64,000 nt of DNA from Marinobacter caseinilyticus (lineage in GTDB: Bacteria > Pseudomonadota > Gammaproteobacteria > Pseudomonadales > Oleiphilaceae). Under the pieces are notes generated by a model. It was not told where the DNA came from. It saw nothing but the letters and a program-made list of their open reading frames with translations, and ran no database searches. A program made the position numbers and the translations under genes. Where the stretch lies: positions 186,001-250,000 of the forward strand of contig NZ_WUQJ01000034.1 of NCBI RefSeq assembly GCF_011074955.1, in the 5' to 3' direction. Below are positions 27,353 through 36,932 of this stretch, one piece after another; positions within the stretch are counted from its first letter, which is position 1; every line of letters starts with the position of its first letter.

Positions 27353-28090
27353 ATGCTGAAGTGCAACACCCACCGAATTCCGGGATGGATAATGGCCGTC
27401 GCATCGGTGCTTTTCACCATGAGCGCCTCCGCACAACTCCCCGGCGAGAATGCCGAGTGGTCGCTCAAAAAACAGACCGGTGCAATCAAGATTTACACCA
27501 TAGAACGCGACGATTCTGACTTTCGCGCTTTCAAGGCAGACGCCCTGCTGGATGCGCCGCTCGCCAACCTGATGGCCGTGATGACCAACCCGGAGTCCTG
27601 CGTGGAGTGGGTCTACGGTTGTGTTGAGTCTTACGGTTTCGGCGACGGCGATTTCCATGACCGTTACGCCTACTCAGTCAACAATATGCCATGGCCGGTT
27701 ACCGACCGCGATTACGTGCTCCGCATTCGCACCCGTGGCGACTTAGCCAGCGGCGAGGTGATTATGGACCTCAATGCAGTGCCCGCCCGCCGAGGGAAAG
27801 AAGCCCGGTACGTCCGGGTTGATCGCTCGGATACGTTTTATCGTTTTACCCCCGACGGGGACAAGACGCACATGATCTGGATACAACACACAGACCCCAA
27901 CGGGGCCCTGCCCAGTTGGCTGGTTAACTCCTTGCTGGTCGACATTCCCATCGAGTCGATGCAACAGCTCGAAAAAGTAGCGCATAAGCCCCGATACCAG
28001 AACCACAGACTGCTATTTAACAGCGACGGCATTCTCACTGGCGTTGTGCCCAGCAGCTCCGCGGACACACAACAAACTACTTCAGAATAA
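27353..28090 (+). CDS. Secreted START-domain protein
   Basis: A 245-aa protein with a signal peptide (hydrophobic segment about residues 10-25, likely cleaved at ASAQ, residues 25-28). A START/SRPBCC lipid-binding fold follows: AFKADALLDAPLANLMAVMT, WVYGCVESYGFGD, NNMPWPVTDRDYVLRIRTRG and HTDPNGALPSWLVNSLLVDI. Bacterial members probably bind a hydrophobic ligand in the periplasm. It is divergent from the DUF2804 gene, with 204 bp between. Confidence 0.85.
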   Translation: MLKCNTHRIPGWIMAVASVLFTMSASAQLPGENAEWSLKKQTGAIKIYTIERDDSDFRAFKADALLDAPLANLMAVMTNPESCVEWVYGCVESYGFGDGDFHDRYAYSVNNMPWPVTDRDYVLRIRTRGDLASGEVIMDLNAVPARRGKEARYVRVDRSDTFYRFTPDGDKTHMIWIQHTDPNGALPSWLVNSLLVDIPIESMQQLEKVAHKPRYQNHRLLFNSDGILTGVVPSSSADTQQTTSE

Positions 28091-28170
28091 CTCCGTCTGG
28101 AGGTTTCCTATCACTTCAGGAAAAGCTAAGCTCACAAGTACCAAGGAGCTTCATAGCAGGACCGTAAGAC

Positions 28171-28680
28171 ATGACCGTTCTAGCCTACGAGATCATGACC
28201 CCAAGCATTAAGGCTGTGCCGCAATCATGGACCATGGACAGGTTGGCCCGGTTTCTCACAGACAATGAAATCACCGGCAGCCCTGTCACCAATGATGAGG
28301 GCGAGATCGTCGGCATCGCCACCCTGAAAGACATCACTGAGTTTCGCTGGTCTGCCGGTCGATCTGAGTCTTCTGCGTCAGACCTGACACCGGAAGAGGA
28401 ACAGGAAGCCCGTCGGCTGCGAATGGCCATTTTTGAGGAAATGAGCAAAGTCCCCGTTGAAGTCCGCGATATCATGACGCCCATTGTGCTGTGCGTGGAC
28501 GAAAAGACGTCTGTTCGCGAAATCGCGGAGGTGATGATGAAGGAGCACTTGCACCGCATCTTCGTTACAAATGACCGCAAGATCACCGGAATAATAACAA
28601 CGTACGACATGTTGAAGTTAATTTCCGATCAGGCGCTGAGCCAGCGCTGTGCCGACAGTGACTTCACTGATAGTGACTGA
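28171..28680 (+). CDS. Tandem CBS-domain protein
   Basis: A 169-aa protein made almost entirely of two CBS motifs. The first has YEIMTPSIKAVPQSWTMDRL and GEIVGIATLKDITEF; the second has VRDIMTPIVLCVDEKTSVRE and RKITGIITTYDMLKLIS. An acidic linker separates them. Such stand-alone pairs bind adenine nucleotides and regulate partners, here unknown. An acidic tail ends the protein. Confidence 0.88.
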   Translation: MTVLAYEIMTPSIKAVPQSWTMDRLARFLTDNEITGSPVTNDEGEIVGIATLKDITEFRWSAGRSESSASDLTPEEEQEARRLRMAIFEEMSKVPVEVRDIMTPIVLCVDEKTSVREIAEVMMKEHLHRIFVTNDRKITGIITTYDMLKLISDQALSQRCADSDFTDSD

Positions 28681-28752
28681 ACCGGCACGGCCTCAGCCAT
28701 GCCTGTAACGTTCGCCTGACAGGTTCCATTCGCCAGAGAGGTATCGAACCCT

Positions 28753-30138
28753 ATGCCAAGAGCACCTCAAGCTCGGAAAAAAATGTACGTCCTCGACACC
28801 AATGTCCTGATTCACGACCCCAACGCCCTCCTCAATTTTGAAGAACACGATGTCATCATTCCGATGACCGTCCTTGAAGAACTCGACAGTCTGAAAACCG
28901 GCAAACAGGCGGTCGCGGCCGACTGTCGTCAGGCCATTCGGAACATCGACAAGCTGTTGGGCGATGCGACACCCAAGGACATCGAGCGGGGCGTCCCCAT
29001 CGTGCGCGCGAAAAAAGCCGCCGCTCTGGGCTCGTTGTCCATTCTGATGAGCACCGAGCACACCGGTAGCCACTCCCTACCGGAACACCTGAACGACAAC
29101 AAGATCATCAACAACCTCGCGGCCTTGCAGGAGCGCCATAAATCCCGCGACATTATCCTGGTCAGCAAAGACATCAACATGCGCTTGAAGGCCCGTGGTT
29201 TTGGCGTTGAGGCTCAGGATTACCACAACGACCAGCTCATCGACGATATCGATCTGCTGCCCCGCGGCTACAAGACGTTTCCAAACTCCTTCTGGGACAA
29301 CATTGCCAAGGTCGAAACCGTGCAACGCGAGGGTGTCACCGAACACATTCTGAAAAAGGAAGGTGAGCTGGCCCGTCTTAATATCAACGAGTTTGTGATC
29401 GACGAGCAGGGGTTCGTTGGCAAGGTGGTGGACATTGACGGTGATCGGCTGGTTTTGCAGGATCTGCACCAGCGCGATTTGATGAGTGAGGAGGTCTGGG
29501 GCCTGGTCCCCAGGGACATCTATCAATCCCTGGCGATGAATTTGCTGCTCGACCCGGACGTTCACCTGGTCAACCTGACGGGTGCCGCCGGCTCCGGTAA
29601 GACCATACTGGCCCTCGCGGCCTGCATTGAAATGACCGTGGCCAGTAAACAGTACAAACGGATTATTGCGACCCGCAGCACCCAGGGACTGGACGAGGAC
29701 ATCGGTTTCCTGCCCGGCACCGAGGCGGAGAAAATGGAGCCTTGGTTGGGCGCCATCGTCGATAACCTCGAAGCGCTCCATGAGGACGATGAGAACATGA
29801 CCGCCAGCGTGGACTACATCCTCAGCAAGGTGCCCCTGCACTTCAAATCTCTGAATTACATCCGCGGGCGCAGCTTCCAGCACAGTCTGATCATCATCGA
29901 CGAATCGCAGAACCTGACGCCACATCAGATCAAAACCATCATCACCCGCGCCGGCAACGGCTCCAAAGTGATCTGCCTGGGCAACCTGGCCCAGATTGAT
30001 ACGCCCTACCTGAGCGGCCTGAGCTCGGGCCTGACCTACATGACGGAACGCTTCAAAGGCTTCCGCCATGGCGGCCATATTCACTTACAGGGTGTCCCGA
30101 GATCAGCGCTGGCGGAATTTGCGGAAGCCAACCTGTAA
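28753..30138 (+). CDS. PIN domain-PhoH ATPase fusion
   Basis: A 461-aa protein. An N-terminal PIN nuclease-like domain (YVLDTNVLIHDPNALLNFEE; the conserved acidic residue is Asp15) spans about residues 1-150. The C-terminal PhoH ATPase has Walker A GAAGSGKT near 276-283 and Walker B LIIIDESQNLTPHQIK. This YlaK-like architecture is linked to RNA unwinding and cleavage. A perfect 13-bp hairpin lies 40 bp past its stop. Confidence 0.93.
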   Translation: MPRAPQARKKMYVLDTNVLIHDPNALLNFEEHDVIIPMTVLEELDSLKTGKQAVAADCRQAIRNIDKLLGDATPKDIERGVPIVRAKKAAALGSLSILMSTEHTGSHSLPEHLNDNKIINNLAALQERHKSRDIILVSKDINMRLKARGFGVEAQDYHNDQLIDDIDLLPRGYKTFPNSFWDNIAKVETVQREGVTEHILKKEGELARLNINEFVIDEQGFVGKVVDIDGDRLVLQDLHQRDLMSEEVWGLVPRDIYQSLAMNLLLDPDVHLVNLTGAAGSGKTILALAACIEMTVASKQYKRIIATRSTQGLDEDIGFLPGTEAEKMEPWLGAIVDNLEALHEDDENMTASVDYILSKVPLHFKSLNYIRGRSFQHSLIIIDESQNLTPHQIKTIITRAGNGSKVICLGNLAQIDTPYLSGLSSGLTYMTERFKGFRHGGHIHLQGVPRSALAEFAEANL

Positions 30139-30178
30139 CGGGTTAACCGGCCCGCTGCCAGGCTGGGCAGGTTGAAGC

Positions 30179-30208
30179 GTGGTCCGGCAGGTTACCCTGC
30201 CGGACCAC
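30179..30208. repeat. Perfect 13-bp hairpin between the PhoH and chemoreceptor genes
   Basis: GTGGTCCGGCAGG (30179-30191) pairs with CCTGCCGGACCAC (30196-30208) across a TTAC loop. It lies between two convergent genes but has no flanking T-run. It is likely a 3'-end hairpin for the PhoH message. Confidence 0.75.
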
Positions 30209-30419
30209 TATCAGTGCGCGACCGGGCTCAGGGGGCTTGCGCAGACGAGCCCGCCGACAGGACACGCCCTCAAGTGAAGGCCGTGCAGACGCTTATGATG
30301 ACTCGCTTTGCTGATGGCTGGTTTGTCGAAGCGCGCGTTCCGATCATGACGCATGCAAAACCGGCAAATAGACTCACATCCTTACCAGACTTGCCCGCGG
30401 TGCAACGAGCGTTGCTGCT

Positions 30420-32360
30420 CTACACACTGAACTGGTCAGCCGCTTCTTGCAGTTCGCGGACCACTGACTCTATTGCCTGGCTGGCGTTGTCTGAACGACG
30501 GATCGCCATCACGGTGGATTCTGCGGACTCCGCCATTGCCTGCACATTGCCGCTGATTTGATTTGCCTGCGCGCTTTGTTCTTCGGCCGAAGCAGAAATC
30601 TCCATCGCGTTTTCCTGGAGCTTCGCCAGCAGCACATTGATTTGCTCAAAGTGCTCATCGGCGGAGCGGAACCGTTCGGTGGATTCCACGACCCGGCTGG
30701 AAGCTTTGCTGATCGTGGTCACGGCGTTTTCGCTGCCCGCCTGCAACCGATCAATAATCGCCTGGATTTCGGTTGTCGATTGCTGGGTCCGGCTGGCCAG
30801 TGTCCTGACTTCGTCCGCCACGACCGCAAACCCGCGACCACTCTCACCCGCCCGGGCCGCCTCAATGGCAGCGTTCAGGGCCAGCAAGTTGGTCTGCTCC
30901 GCGATCGCGCCGATCACCGATAACACCGACCCGATTTCACGGCTCTGATTATTCAGCTCATTCACCACGGCCACGGCATCGTTCACATCGGCCACCATCA
31001 GGTCCAGGCCACCGCGTGCTTCCCGGGAGATATCCGCCGTGGTTTTGCTTTCGGCGTTAATACTCTGCACGGATTCGGCCACTCGCTGAATACTGTTCGC
31101 GACCGCCTTGATGCTGCCCGACATGTCGCCTACCCGGCCCGACACCCGGTCAATTTCCTGCTGCTGAGCATTGACCGCACTCACCGCCTCACGGCTGGCG
31201 GCATTTTGCGCCCGGGCCTGATCGGCCGCGGTGTTTGCCGCCACGTTCACCTGGCTCACCATCGACTGAATGCGAGCAATAAACTGATTCATGCCCGCCG
31301 CCATGTGGGTAAGTTCATTGTTGCCCTTCAGGTTCACCCGTTTCCGTAAATCAGCTTCACCATCGGCAATCGCCCAAATGGCCCGATTCAGGCGATTCAC
31401 CTTGACCAACACACCACCGCCCAGTACCAGGGCAATCAGCACCAGCAAGCCCAGGTTTGAAAGAATGGCGAACAGCGTCAGATTATCCGAAAGCCCGTCC
31501 GCCTTACTCTGGATGCTCTCGACGGTGGTCTGAATTTCACTTTGCGTTGTGCTCTTGATGTCCGCCAGTTGCTGCTGCAAACGTTGACTGACTTCACCGG
31601 TCTGCTGATCAAGTACCGTGCTGACCGCCTCGGCACTGTTCTTCACCGTAGTGGCAAATTGCTGCTCAAGCTGCCTCATATCATCCGCGATGGTCTGGGT
31701 TGAAAGCCCCAGCTTTAACTGACCAATCACCGAGCCCTGGGGAGCAATATCGGCCGTTATGATCACAACGTCGGGGTCCCGGCTGGCCGCGTCCAGCACC
31801 TTACCGACCGCCCCGCGGCCTTCACCCGCATCCATGAGCGCCTTGACACGCTCATCGGTGCGGTCGACGTAACGGGTCATGCGCTTGCCATACTGGTCGT
31901 AATAGGCGGCAAACAGTACCGATTCACGGGCATCAACCAACTCGATCAAACCGGTCAGTTTGGGAACATCGCGATCCCATATCATTGGCGCGGCAACAGC
32001 GGCCAGGGCATCCGCCAACCCTTGAGCTTCTGCAATGACCGCCTGCTTGAGGTTGATCGTTATCTGTTGCTGACGCTCGTTCAATTGCTCGGCCAGCTGC
32101 TGCGATAAGCGCTCAGCGGTTTGCTCTCGCATGACGCCAAAACGCTGCTGGACATCCGAACTGGCGGCTGAAAAGTCATCTGCCACACGGGCTTGCCCCG
32201 ACTCCAACGACGTTGCCACCGCACTGGTCAGCGCGTGAACCTGGGTATTGATCAGCCACTGGCTAAACATCAATTGAATTGCACCCGCGACCACCAGGGT
32301 GAGAAATACCGGCAACAACAACCGACTGGTTAAAAGTTCTTTGAAGAAGTGCCGATTCAT
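30420..32360 (-). CDS. Methyl-accepting chemotaxis protein
   Basis: A 646-aa chemoreceptor. TM1 lies at about residues 14-33, followed by a mostly helical periplasmic sensor domain. TM2 is near 300-322 ([17 protein letters not shown]), then a HAMP domain ([20 protein letters not shown]). The signalling tip is [19 protein letters not shown]. Glutamine/glutamate-rich helices contain likely methylation sites. No C-terminal CheR pentapeptide is seen. ATG 32360 ([15 protein letters not shown]) is preferred over the upstream ATG at 32459. No che genes are nearby. Confidence 0.94.
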   Translation of the reverse strand: MNRHFFKELLTSRLLLPVFLTLVVAGAIQLMFSQWLINTQVHALTSAVATSLESGQARVADDFSAASSDVQQRFGVMREQTAERLSQQLAEQLNERQQQITINLKQAVIAEAQGLADALAAVAAPMIWDRDVPKLTGLIELVDARESVLFAAYYDQYGKRMTRYVDRTDERVKALMDAGEGRGAVGKVLDAASRDPDVVIITADIAPQGSVIGQLKLGLSTQTIADDMRQLEQQFATTVKNSAEAVSTVLDQQTGEVSQRLQQQLADIKSTTQSEIQTTVESIQSKADGLSDNLTLFAILSNLGLLVLIALVLGGGVLVKVNRLNRAIWAIADGEADLRKRVNLKGNNELTHMAAGMNQFIARIQSMVSQVNVAANTAADQARAQNAASREAVSAVNAQQQEIDRVSGRVGDMSGSIKAVANSIQRVAESVQSINAESKTTADISREARGGLDLMVADVNDAVAVVNELNNQSREIGSVLSVIGAIAEQTNLLALNAAIEAARAGESGRGFAVVADEVRTLASRTQQSTTEIQAIIDRLQAGSENAVTTISKASSRVVESTERFRSADEHFEQINVLLAKLQENAMEISASAEEQSAQANQISGNVQAMAESAESTVMAIRRSDNASQAIESVVRELQEAADQFSV

Positions 32361-32639
32361 GACATGGCCCCTGAAACGTACGAATGAGTCACTAGCGCTG
32401 CTAACGATACGAGCTTTCACTGCAAGGAAGGTGCTCCCCACTGGGCGGCAACAAACCATAAAACCTTACAGAATGTTCACCTTGAGCTATAGATAACGCA
32501 CTTTTCAGGCCAGAACCACCGGCTCCGCCGAAGTTCCTGTTTCATTTTGTCACGGGCAACGACACTCCGTTACGCACGGCGCCATACCGAGCGGCTTGTA
32601 TCGCAAGCGCGAACCCCGCCGCTGACGTGCGCCTGGCCC

Positions 32640-32945
32640 TCATGAAAAGACTGGGCGCATGAAGCTTCGCTCGCAACTCACGACACAGCGGGTGTCCTTT
32701 GCATACTGAAATGCGGACACACAGCCTGGGTCCGCAAACGAGGCCTCACGGTACTGTTCGTATGCGGCCAGCGAAGGAAACGAAAACAGAGCGACCGCCC
32801 GATTGTTTGCGCCTTCCGAGGGCAGAAAATAGCCATGATGCTGGCCGCCAAGCTTCTCGACCAAGGGAATCCAAAGCTTGGCGTAGTGCTCGAACTCCAC
32901 CACTTTGTAGGGATCGATGGTGTAATTGAGGTAGCAGGTGATCAT
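32640..32945 (-). CDS. NIPSNAP-family protein
   Basis: A 101-aa ferredoxin-like-fold protein (ITCYLNYTIDPYKVVEFEHY, then WIPLVEKLGGQHHGYFLPSE). It matches NIPSNAP-domain proteins, whose bacterial function is unknown. The ATG at 32945 gives the conserved start; a longer in-frame version from 33161 would run into yjbQ on the same strand. The ribosome site is weak. Confidence 0.78.
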   Translation of the reverse strand: MITCYLNYTIDPYKVVEFEHYAKLWIPLVEKLGGQHHGYFLPSEGANNRAVALFSFPSLAAYEQYREASFADPGCVSAFQYAKDTRCVVSCERSFMRPVFS

Positions 32946-33072
32946 AGGTGTTGATCCATGTCGCGGGTTGTATCGCAGAGGTTCTATCGAACTGCGGTGG
33001 GCCGGCATAGTGCCCGACCGCGCTGCCAGAGCACCGGCCACCCGCTTGACCGGATGGCACGAACCGGCCGGA

Positions 33073-33498
33073 CTACCAGCGCCCCTGCAGTGTTGCCACA
33101 ATACGCCGTCCGTCGGCGTGATCGCGGTGTTCGCCCAGGTAGATACCCTGCCAGGTTCCAAGCGCCATCTGGCCGTTGGAAATGGGAACCGTCAGCGAGG
33201 CACCGATCAGTACGCTCTTAATGTGGGCAGGCATGTCGTCCGGGCCTTCGGTGGTGTGGGCGTAGTAAGGCGCGTTCTCTGGCACCATGACGTTGAAATG
33301 ACGCTCCAGGTCTCCCCGGACATCGGGGTCGGCATTCTCATTAATGGCCAGTGACGCCGACGTATGTTGGAGAAACAGGTGCAAGAGGCCAACTTCGCAG
33401 TTTTTCAGGTCTGGCCCCTGGGACAGTATGTGGTTGGTGATGGGGTGAAAGCCTCGTGGGTATGGCGGTAACTCAATCAGTTTTTGTTCCCAGATCAT
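33073..33498 (-). CDS. YjbQ-family protein
   Basis: A 141-aa member of the UPF0047/YjbQ family: LHLFLQHTSASLAINENADP, DLERHFNVMVPE, YAHTTEGPDDMPAHIKS and the C-terminal GTWQGIYLGEHRDHADGRRI. Members show weak thiamine-phosphate synthase activity when overexpressed, but the physiological role is unclear. The conserved His and Glu residues of the putative site are present. A 14-bp perfect hairpin lies just upstream, between this gene and the deacylase gene. Confidence 0.93.
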   Translation of the reverse strand: MIWEQKLIELPPYPRGFHPITNHILSQGPDLKNCEVGLLHLFLQHTSASLAINENADPDVRGDLERHFNVMVPENAPYYAHTTEGPDDMPAHIKSVLIGASLTVPISNGQMALGTWQGIYLGEHRDHADGRRIVATLQGRW

Positions 33499-33517
33499 GA
33501 TGCATGCTCCTCAGTGA

Positions 33518-33556
33518 CCTGTCGCAGGCTGCCGGATAGCGCCAGCCTGCGACAGG
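33518..33556. repeat. Perfect 14-bp inverted repeat between the deacylase gene and yjbQ
   Basis: CCTGTCGCAGGCTG (33518-33531) pairs with CAGCCTGCGACAGG (33543-33556) around an 11-nt loop. It starts 12 bp beyond the deacylase stop. No T-run follows on the minus strand, so it may be an intercistronic processing or stabilising hairpin, or a factor-dependent terminator. Confidence 0.85.
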
Positions 33557-33568
33557 CCCCATTCCGGT

Positions 33569-34633
33569 CTATTTCTGCAAGTCGTCCCACGGGTGAACAG
33601 GCATGACAGCCTCGGTGGATTCCGGGTCAAATCGTGAACGGAAATAATCCATCGCTTTCTCGGCTTCATCCAGTTCGTCAAACCGGGCGACGTGGTAAAT
33701 GGCCTCACCTTCGTTGACCAGCGGCAGGTTGTTCATACCCACCACAATGCCGGACACAGGCGTGGTAATAACACTTTCCATTTCGCCGAAGGGGTCCGCC
33801 ACCACCGCCAACTTTTGCCCTTTGCGCACCCGCTGGCCCAATTGGGCAATCGGCCGCATGATGCCGTCAATATCCGCTCGAACCCAGGTTGACGTGGCCG
33901 CCACCTCTGAGCGCTTGGGCGGTTTACCGCGGGTCGCTTTTGCCGGCAACATATCCAAGGCTCGCATGACCCGGATAACCCCCCGCACCCCGCTCTGAAT
34001 CACGACATCGTCAAAACGCAGCGCTTCGCCACCTTCAAAGGTGATGACCGGGATATCGAGTGAATCGGCGTATTCCCGTAAGGTGCCTTCGCGCAAACTC
34101 GCGTTCAGTATGATCGGCGCACCAAAAGCCTCCGCAATGCGGGCAGTCTCAGGGTTTTTCAGTTCGGCACGAATTTGTGGCAGATTGAATCGATGAATTG
34201 CCCCGGTATGCAGATCGATGATGTGAGTAACATTTTCCATGATCTGAGTGCGGAATAAGTACGCGATTCGACCGCCGAGGGAGCCACTCTCGCTGCCGGG
34301 GAAGCAGCGGTTCAAATCCCGCCGGTCGGGCAAGTATCGGGTGCGTTGCACAAAACCGAAGATGTTCACGATCGGAACCGCCACCAGGGTGCCGCGCAGG
34401 TGGCGCAAGGAGGCATTACGCAACACCCGGCGAATGATTTCCACGCCGTTGATTTCGTCGCCATGAATGGCCGCACAGACCAGAATGACCGGGCCACTCC
34501 GACGGCCATGCACCACTTCCACCGGAATGTGCAGCGGGGTGTGGGTGTACAGTTTGGCCACCGGGACTTCCACCGTCTGCCGGCTGCCAGGCTTTACTTC
34601 TACCCCGGCTATGTGGAACGACGCTCTTGCCAC
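33569..34633 (-). CDS. Succinylglutamate desuccinylase/aspartoacylase-family zinc hydrolase
   Basis: A 354-aa M14-like zinc hydrolase. Zinc ligands are visible as H57 and E60 (AAIHGDEINGVE) and H142 (IIDLHTGAIHRF). The C-terminal 90 residues form a lipoyl-like barrel (IAQLGQRVRKGQKLAVVADP). Family enzymes release acyl groups from amino acids or cleave terminal residues. Its ATG is 1 bp past the rimK stop, so it belongs to the rimK operon. I infer it could act on RimK products, for example by trimming glutamate, but this is unproven. Confidence 0.87.
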   Translation of the reverse strand: MARASFHIAGVEVKPGSRQTVEVPVAKLYTHTPLHIPVEVVHGRRSGPVILVCAAIHGDEINGVEIIRRVLRNASLRHLRGTLVAVPIVNIFGFVQRTRYLPDRRDLNRCFPGSESGSLGGRIAYLFRTQIMENVTHIIDLHTGAIHRFNLPQIRAELKNPETARIAEAFGAPIILNASLREGTLREYADSLDIPVITFEGGEALRFDDVVIQSGVRGVIRVMRALDMLPAKATRGKPPKRSEVAATSTWVRADIDGIMRPIAQLGQRVRKGQKLAVVADPFGEMESVITTPVSGIVVGMNNLPLVNEGEAIYHVARFDELDEAEKAMDYFRSRFDPESTEAVMPVHPWDDLQK

Positions 34634-34634
34634 C

Positions 34635-35540
34635 TTAGCCTCTCCCTTTGGTTCGGGTTTTCCAGGGCTTCTGGTTTTTCTCCGTCCAGTCGATGATCAT
34701 GCCGGCCACATTCTTGCCGGTTGCAGCCTCAATGCCCTCCAGACCGGGGGAGGAATTCACCTCCATTACCAATGGCCCGCGACTGGAGCGCAACAAGTCC
34801 ACACCCGCAACGTTCAGGCCCATGGCTTTCGCTGACGCAATAGCCGTTCGGCGCTCTTCCGGAGTGATGCGAATCAGGGAGGCGGTGCCGCCACGATGCA
34901 GGTTGGAGCGGAACTCGCCTTCGGCCGCCTGGCGCTTCATGGCCGCGATGACCTTGTCTCCAATCACAAAACAGCGGATATCCGCCCCGCCCGCCTCTTT
35001 CACAAATTCCTGAACCAGAATGTCGGCTTTAAGCCCCATAAAGGCCTCAATAACACTCTCGGCCGCTTTGCGGGTTTCCGCCAAAACCACACCTATGCCC
35101 TGAGTGCCCTGCAGCAGCTTGATCACCACCGGTGAACCGCCCACCATTTTAATCAGATCAGGCACATTGTCCGGCTTGTTGGCAAAACCGGTAATCGGCA
35201 TTCCCAGCCCCTTGCGAGCCAGCAACTGCAATGAGCGCAATTTGTCGCGGGCACGCGTGATGGCGACGGACTCATTCACCGGGAACACACCCATCATTTC
35301 GAACTGGCGCAGGACCGCCGTACCATAGAAAGTTACCGATGCCCCAATGCGAGGAATCACCACATCAAAGTCGTCCAGGGTCTCACCATGGTAGTGAATC
35401 TGGGGGTTGGCGGAGGTGATGTTCATATAGCAGTGGAGACAGTCGACCACACGAACTTCATGGCCTCGATTCAGTCCCTCCTCAACCAAACGACGGGTGG
35501 AATAGAGAGACTTATTCCGAGACAGGACGGCTATTTTCAT
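34635..35540 (-). CDS. rimK: Ribosomal protein S6 glutamate ligase RimK
   Basis: A 301-aa ATP-grasp ligase that adds glutamate residues to the C-terminus of ribosomal protein S6, altering translation. Visible features are the N-terminal domain ([20 protein letters not shown]), the ATP-grasp loop [39 protein letters not shown] and the Mg2+ ligands in [14 protein letters not shown]. Its start overlaps the RimB-type gene by 4 bp. Confidence 0.95.
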   Translation of the reverse strand: MKIAVLSRNKSLYSTRRLVEEGLNRGHEVRVVDCLHCYMNITSANPQIHYHGETLDDFDVVIPRIGASVTFYGTAVLRQFEMMGVFPVNESVAITRARDKLRSLQLLARKGLGMPITGFANKPDNVPDLIKMVGGSPVVIKLLQGTQGIGVVLAETRKAAESVIEAFMGLKADILVQEFVKEAGGADIRCFVIGDKVIAAMKRQAAEGEFRSNLHRGGTASLIRITPEERRTAIASAKAMGLNVAGVDLLRSSRGPLVMEVNSSPGLEGIEAATGKNVAGMIIDWTEKNQKPWKTRTKGRG

Positions 35541-36034
35541 TTGGGTGTCCTTAGTGCCGGTTCGCCGGCAAGGTAAGAGGATTCTGGTTGAACGAAACCG
35601 CGCCCGGCCATCGCGGTGCGACCGATCAGCATTCGAAACCGCATGGAGTCGCGGTTGGTCAGGGTCATTTCAATGGGCCATTTCGTGTGGCCAACAATCA
35701 GCGTGGTTTCGATGACCAGACGCTGTTCTCTGTGCCCGCCGGAATCCGACACGGTGCGTTCGTCTTTGACGGCCGCGTCACACTCGATGACCTCGTGCAG
35801 ATTGTTCTGCACCGGATGCACCCAGAACCGGACTCGAGGTAGCCCGTCGGCATCGGTATAGGGCTCCATGCGAAAGGTGTGCAGGCAGGATGTCCTGGCG
35901 CCGGTATCCACTTTGGCTTTGATTCGGGTTATGTCCAGCTCCGGCAAAGCCACCCATTCCCGCCAGCCAAGGGCAACCCGATCGGTCAGGTCCATCACCG
36001 GTTCGACATCATTGTCAGCCTTGTCATTTGGCAT
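35537..36034 (-). CDS. rimB: RimB-type retropepsin-like protease
   Basis: A 165-aa protein of the family annotated as ATP-dependent zinc protease or RimK/LysX-associated. The aspartic-protease-like motif DTGARTS is at residues 43-49, with [20 protein letters not shown] and [19 protein letters not shown] later. In Pseudomonas RimB is encoded with RimK and modulates its activity. The gene overlaps mscS by 11 bp and rimK by 4 bp. The symbol follows context and similarity. Confidence 0.8.
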   Translation of the reverse strand: MPNDKADNDVEPVMDLTDRVALGWREWVALPELDITRIKAKVDTGARTSCLHTFRMEPYTDADGLPRVRFWVHPVQNNLHEVIECDAAVKDERTVSDSGGHREQRLVIETTLIVGHTKWPIEMTLTNRDSMRFRMLIGRTAMAGRGFVQPESSYLAGEPALRTPK

Positions 36035-36899
36035 GTGTATCTTCCTCTTCTGCCTTTTGTGCAGGGGTTAGTAGCTCAACCCGGAACGGTTCCGACCGGC
36101 TCCCGGCGTAAACGCTGGTATGGGGGAATGGAATTTCGATACCCTCATTGTCCAGCAACGTTTTAATGCCGATCATCATCTCGCTGCGGCCTTCCAGTAT
36201 GCGGTCGGACGGTACCCAGAACGAGAACTGGAGATCCACCGACGACGGCCCAAAGTCCGTGACCAACACAAACGGCTTGGGCTCTTCCAGACAGGCCGGA
36301 TTTTGCTCCGCCAACGCAAGCAGCAGAGCCTCCACGCGTTCAATGTCTTCGCGATAGGCAATACCGACTTTGAGATCCAGACGCCGAATGGGAAACCGGG
36401 ACCGGTTAATGACCCGGGCTTTGATCAGCGTTTCATTGGGAATCCGCACGTACAGATTGTCCGGGGTGCGGAGTTTGACGCTGAGCATATCAATGCCAAT
36501 CACCTCACCAATGGTGCCCTCAACCTCGATAACATTACCGATTTCAAACGGCCGCTCCACCAGCAGGAACAAACCGCTAATCATGTTCGAAGCCGACGTC
36601 TGTGAGGCAAACCCGATCGCTACGGTCAAAATGCCGGCAGCGCCAAGCAGAACATCCGGCGCGAACCCAGCTTCGCGCATCGCCGCCACAATGAACACGG
36701 CCAGCACCACGTAGAACACCAACCGGCGTACCATGACAGTATGATGGAGTGAGGTACGAGACTGCATGAACCGAGTGATCCCCCGGCTGCTCAGTACCGC
36801 CAGAAAGCCCCCCAGCACCACCAGGAACGCCGCCCGAAACCAACTGCTCCAGGCCACACCGGTGACAACGTCAACCACGGCGGTTTCAATTTCAATCAT
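36024..36899 (-). CDS. MscS-family mechanosensitive channel
   Basis: A 291-aa small-conductance mechanosensitive channel. Three membrane helices lie at about residues 20-40, 50-72 and 85-110. The pore-lining helix has GAAGILTVAIGFASQTSASN, and the beta domain has ERPFEIGNVIEVEGTIGEV. It releases solutes upon hypo-osmotic shock. It overlaps the RimB-type gene by 11 bp, an operon arrangement that links osmotic response with S6 modification. Confidence 0.92.
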   Translation of the reverse strand: MIEIETAVVDVVTGVAWSSWFRAAFLVVLGGFLAVLSSRGITRFMQSRTSLHHTVMVRRLVFYVVLAVFIVAAMREAGFAPDVLLGAAGILTVAIGFASQTSASNMISGLFLLVERPFEIGNVIEVEGTIGEVIGIDMLSVKLRTPDNLYVRIPNETLIKARVINRSRFPIRRLDLKVGIAYREDIERVEALLLALAEQNPACLEEPKPFVLVTDFGPSSVDLQFSFWVPSDRILEGRSEMMIGIKTLLDNEGIEIPFPHTSVYAGSRSEPFRVELLTPAQKAEEEDTHAK

Positions 36900-36932
36900 G
36901 GCGCTGCTGCCCCTGTATTTCCGATTGCGCGG

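Noticed and set aside
29077-30084. 335-codon minus-strand frame opposite the PhoH gene
   Set aside because: It is a shadow of the strongly supported PIN-PhoH gene; G+C-rich codon use keeps the opposite frame open.
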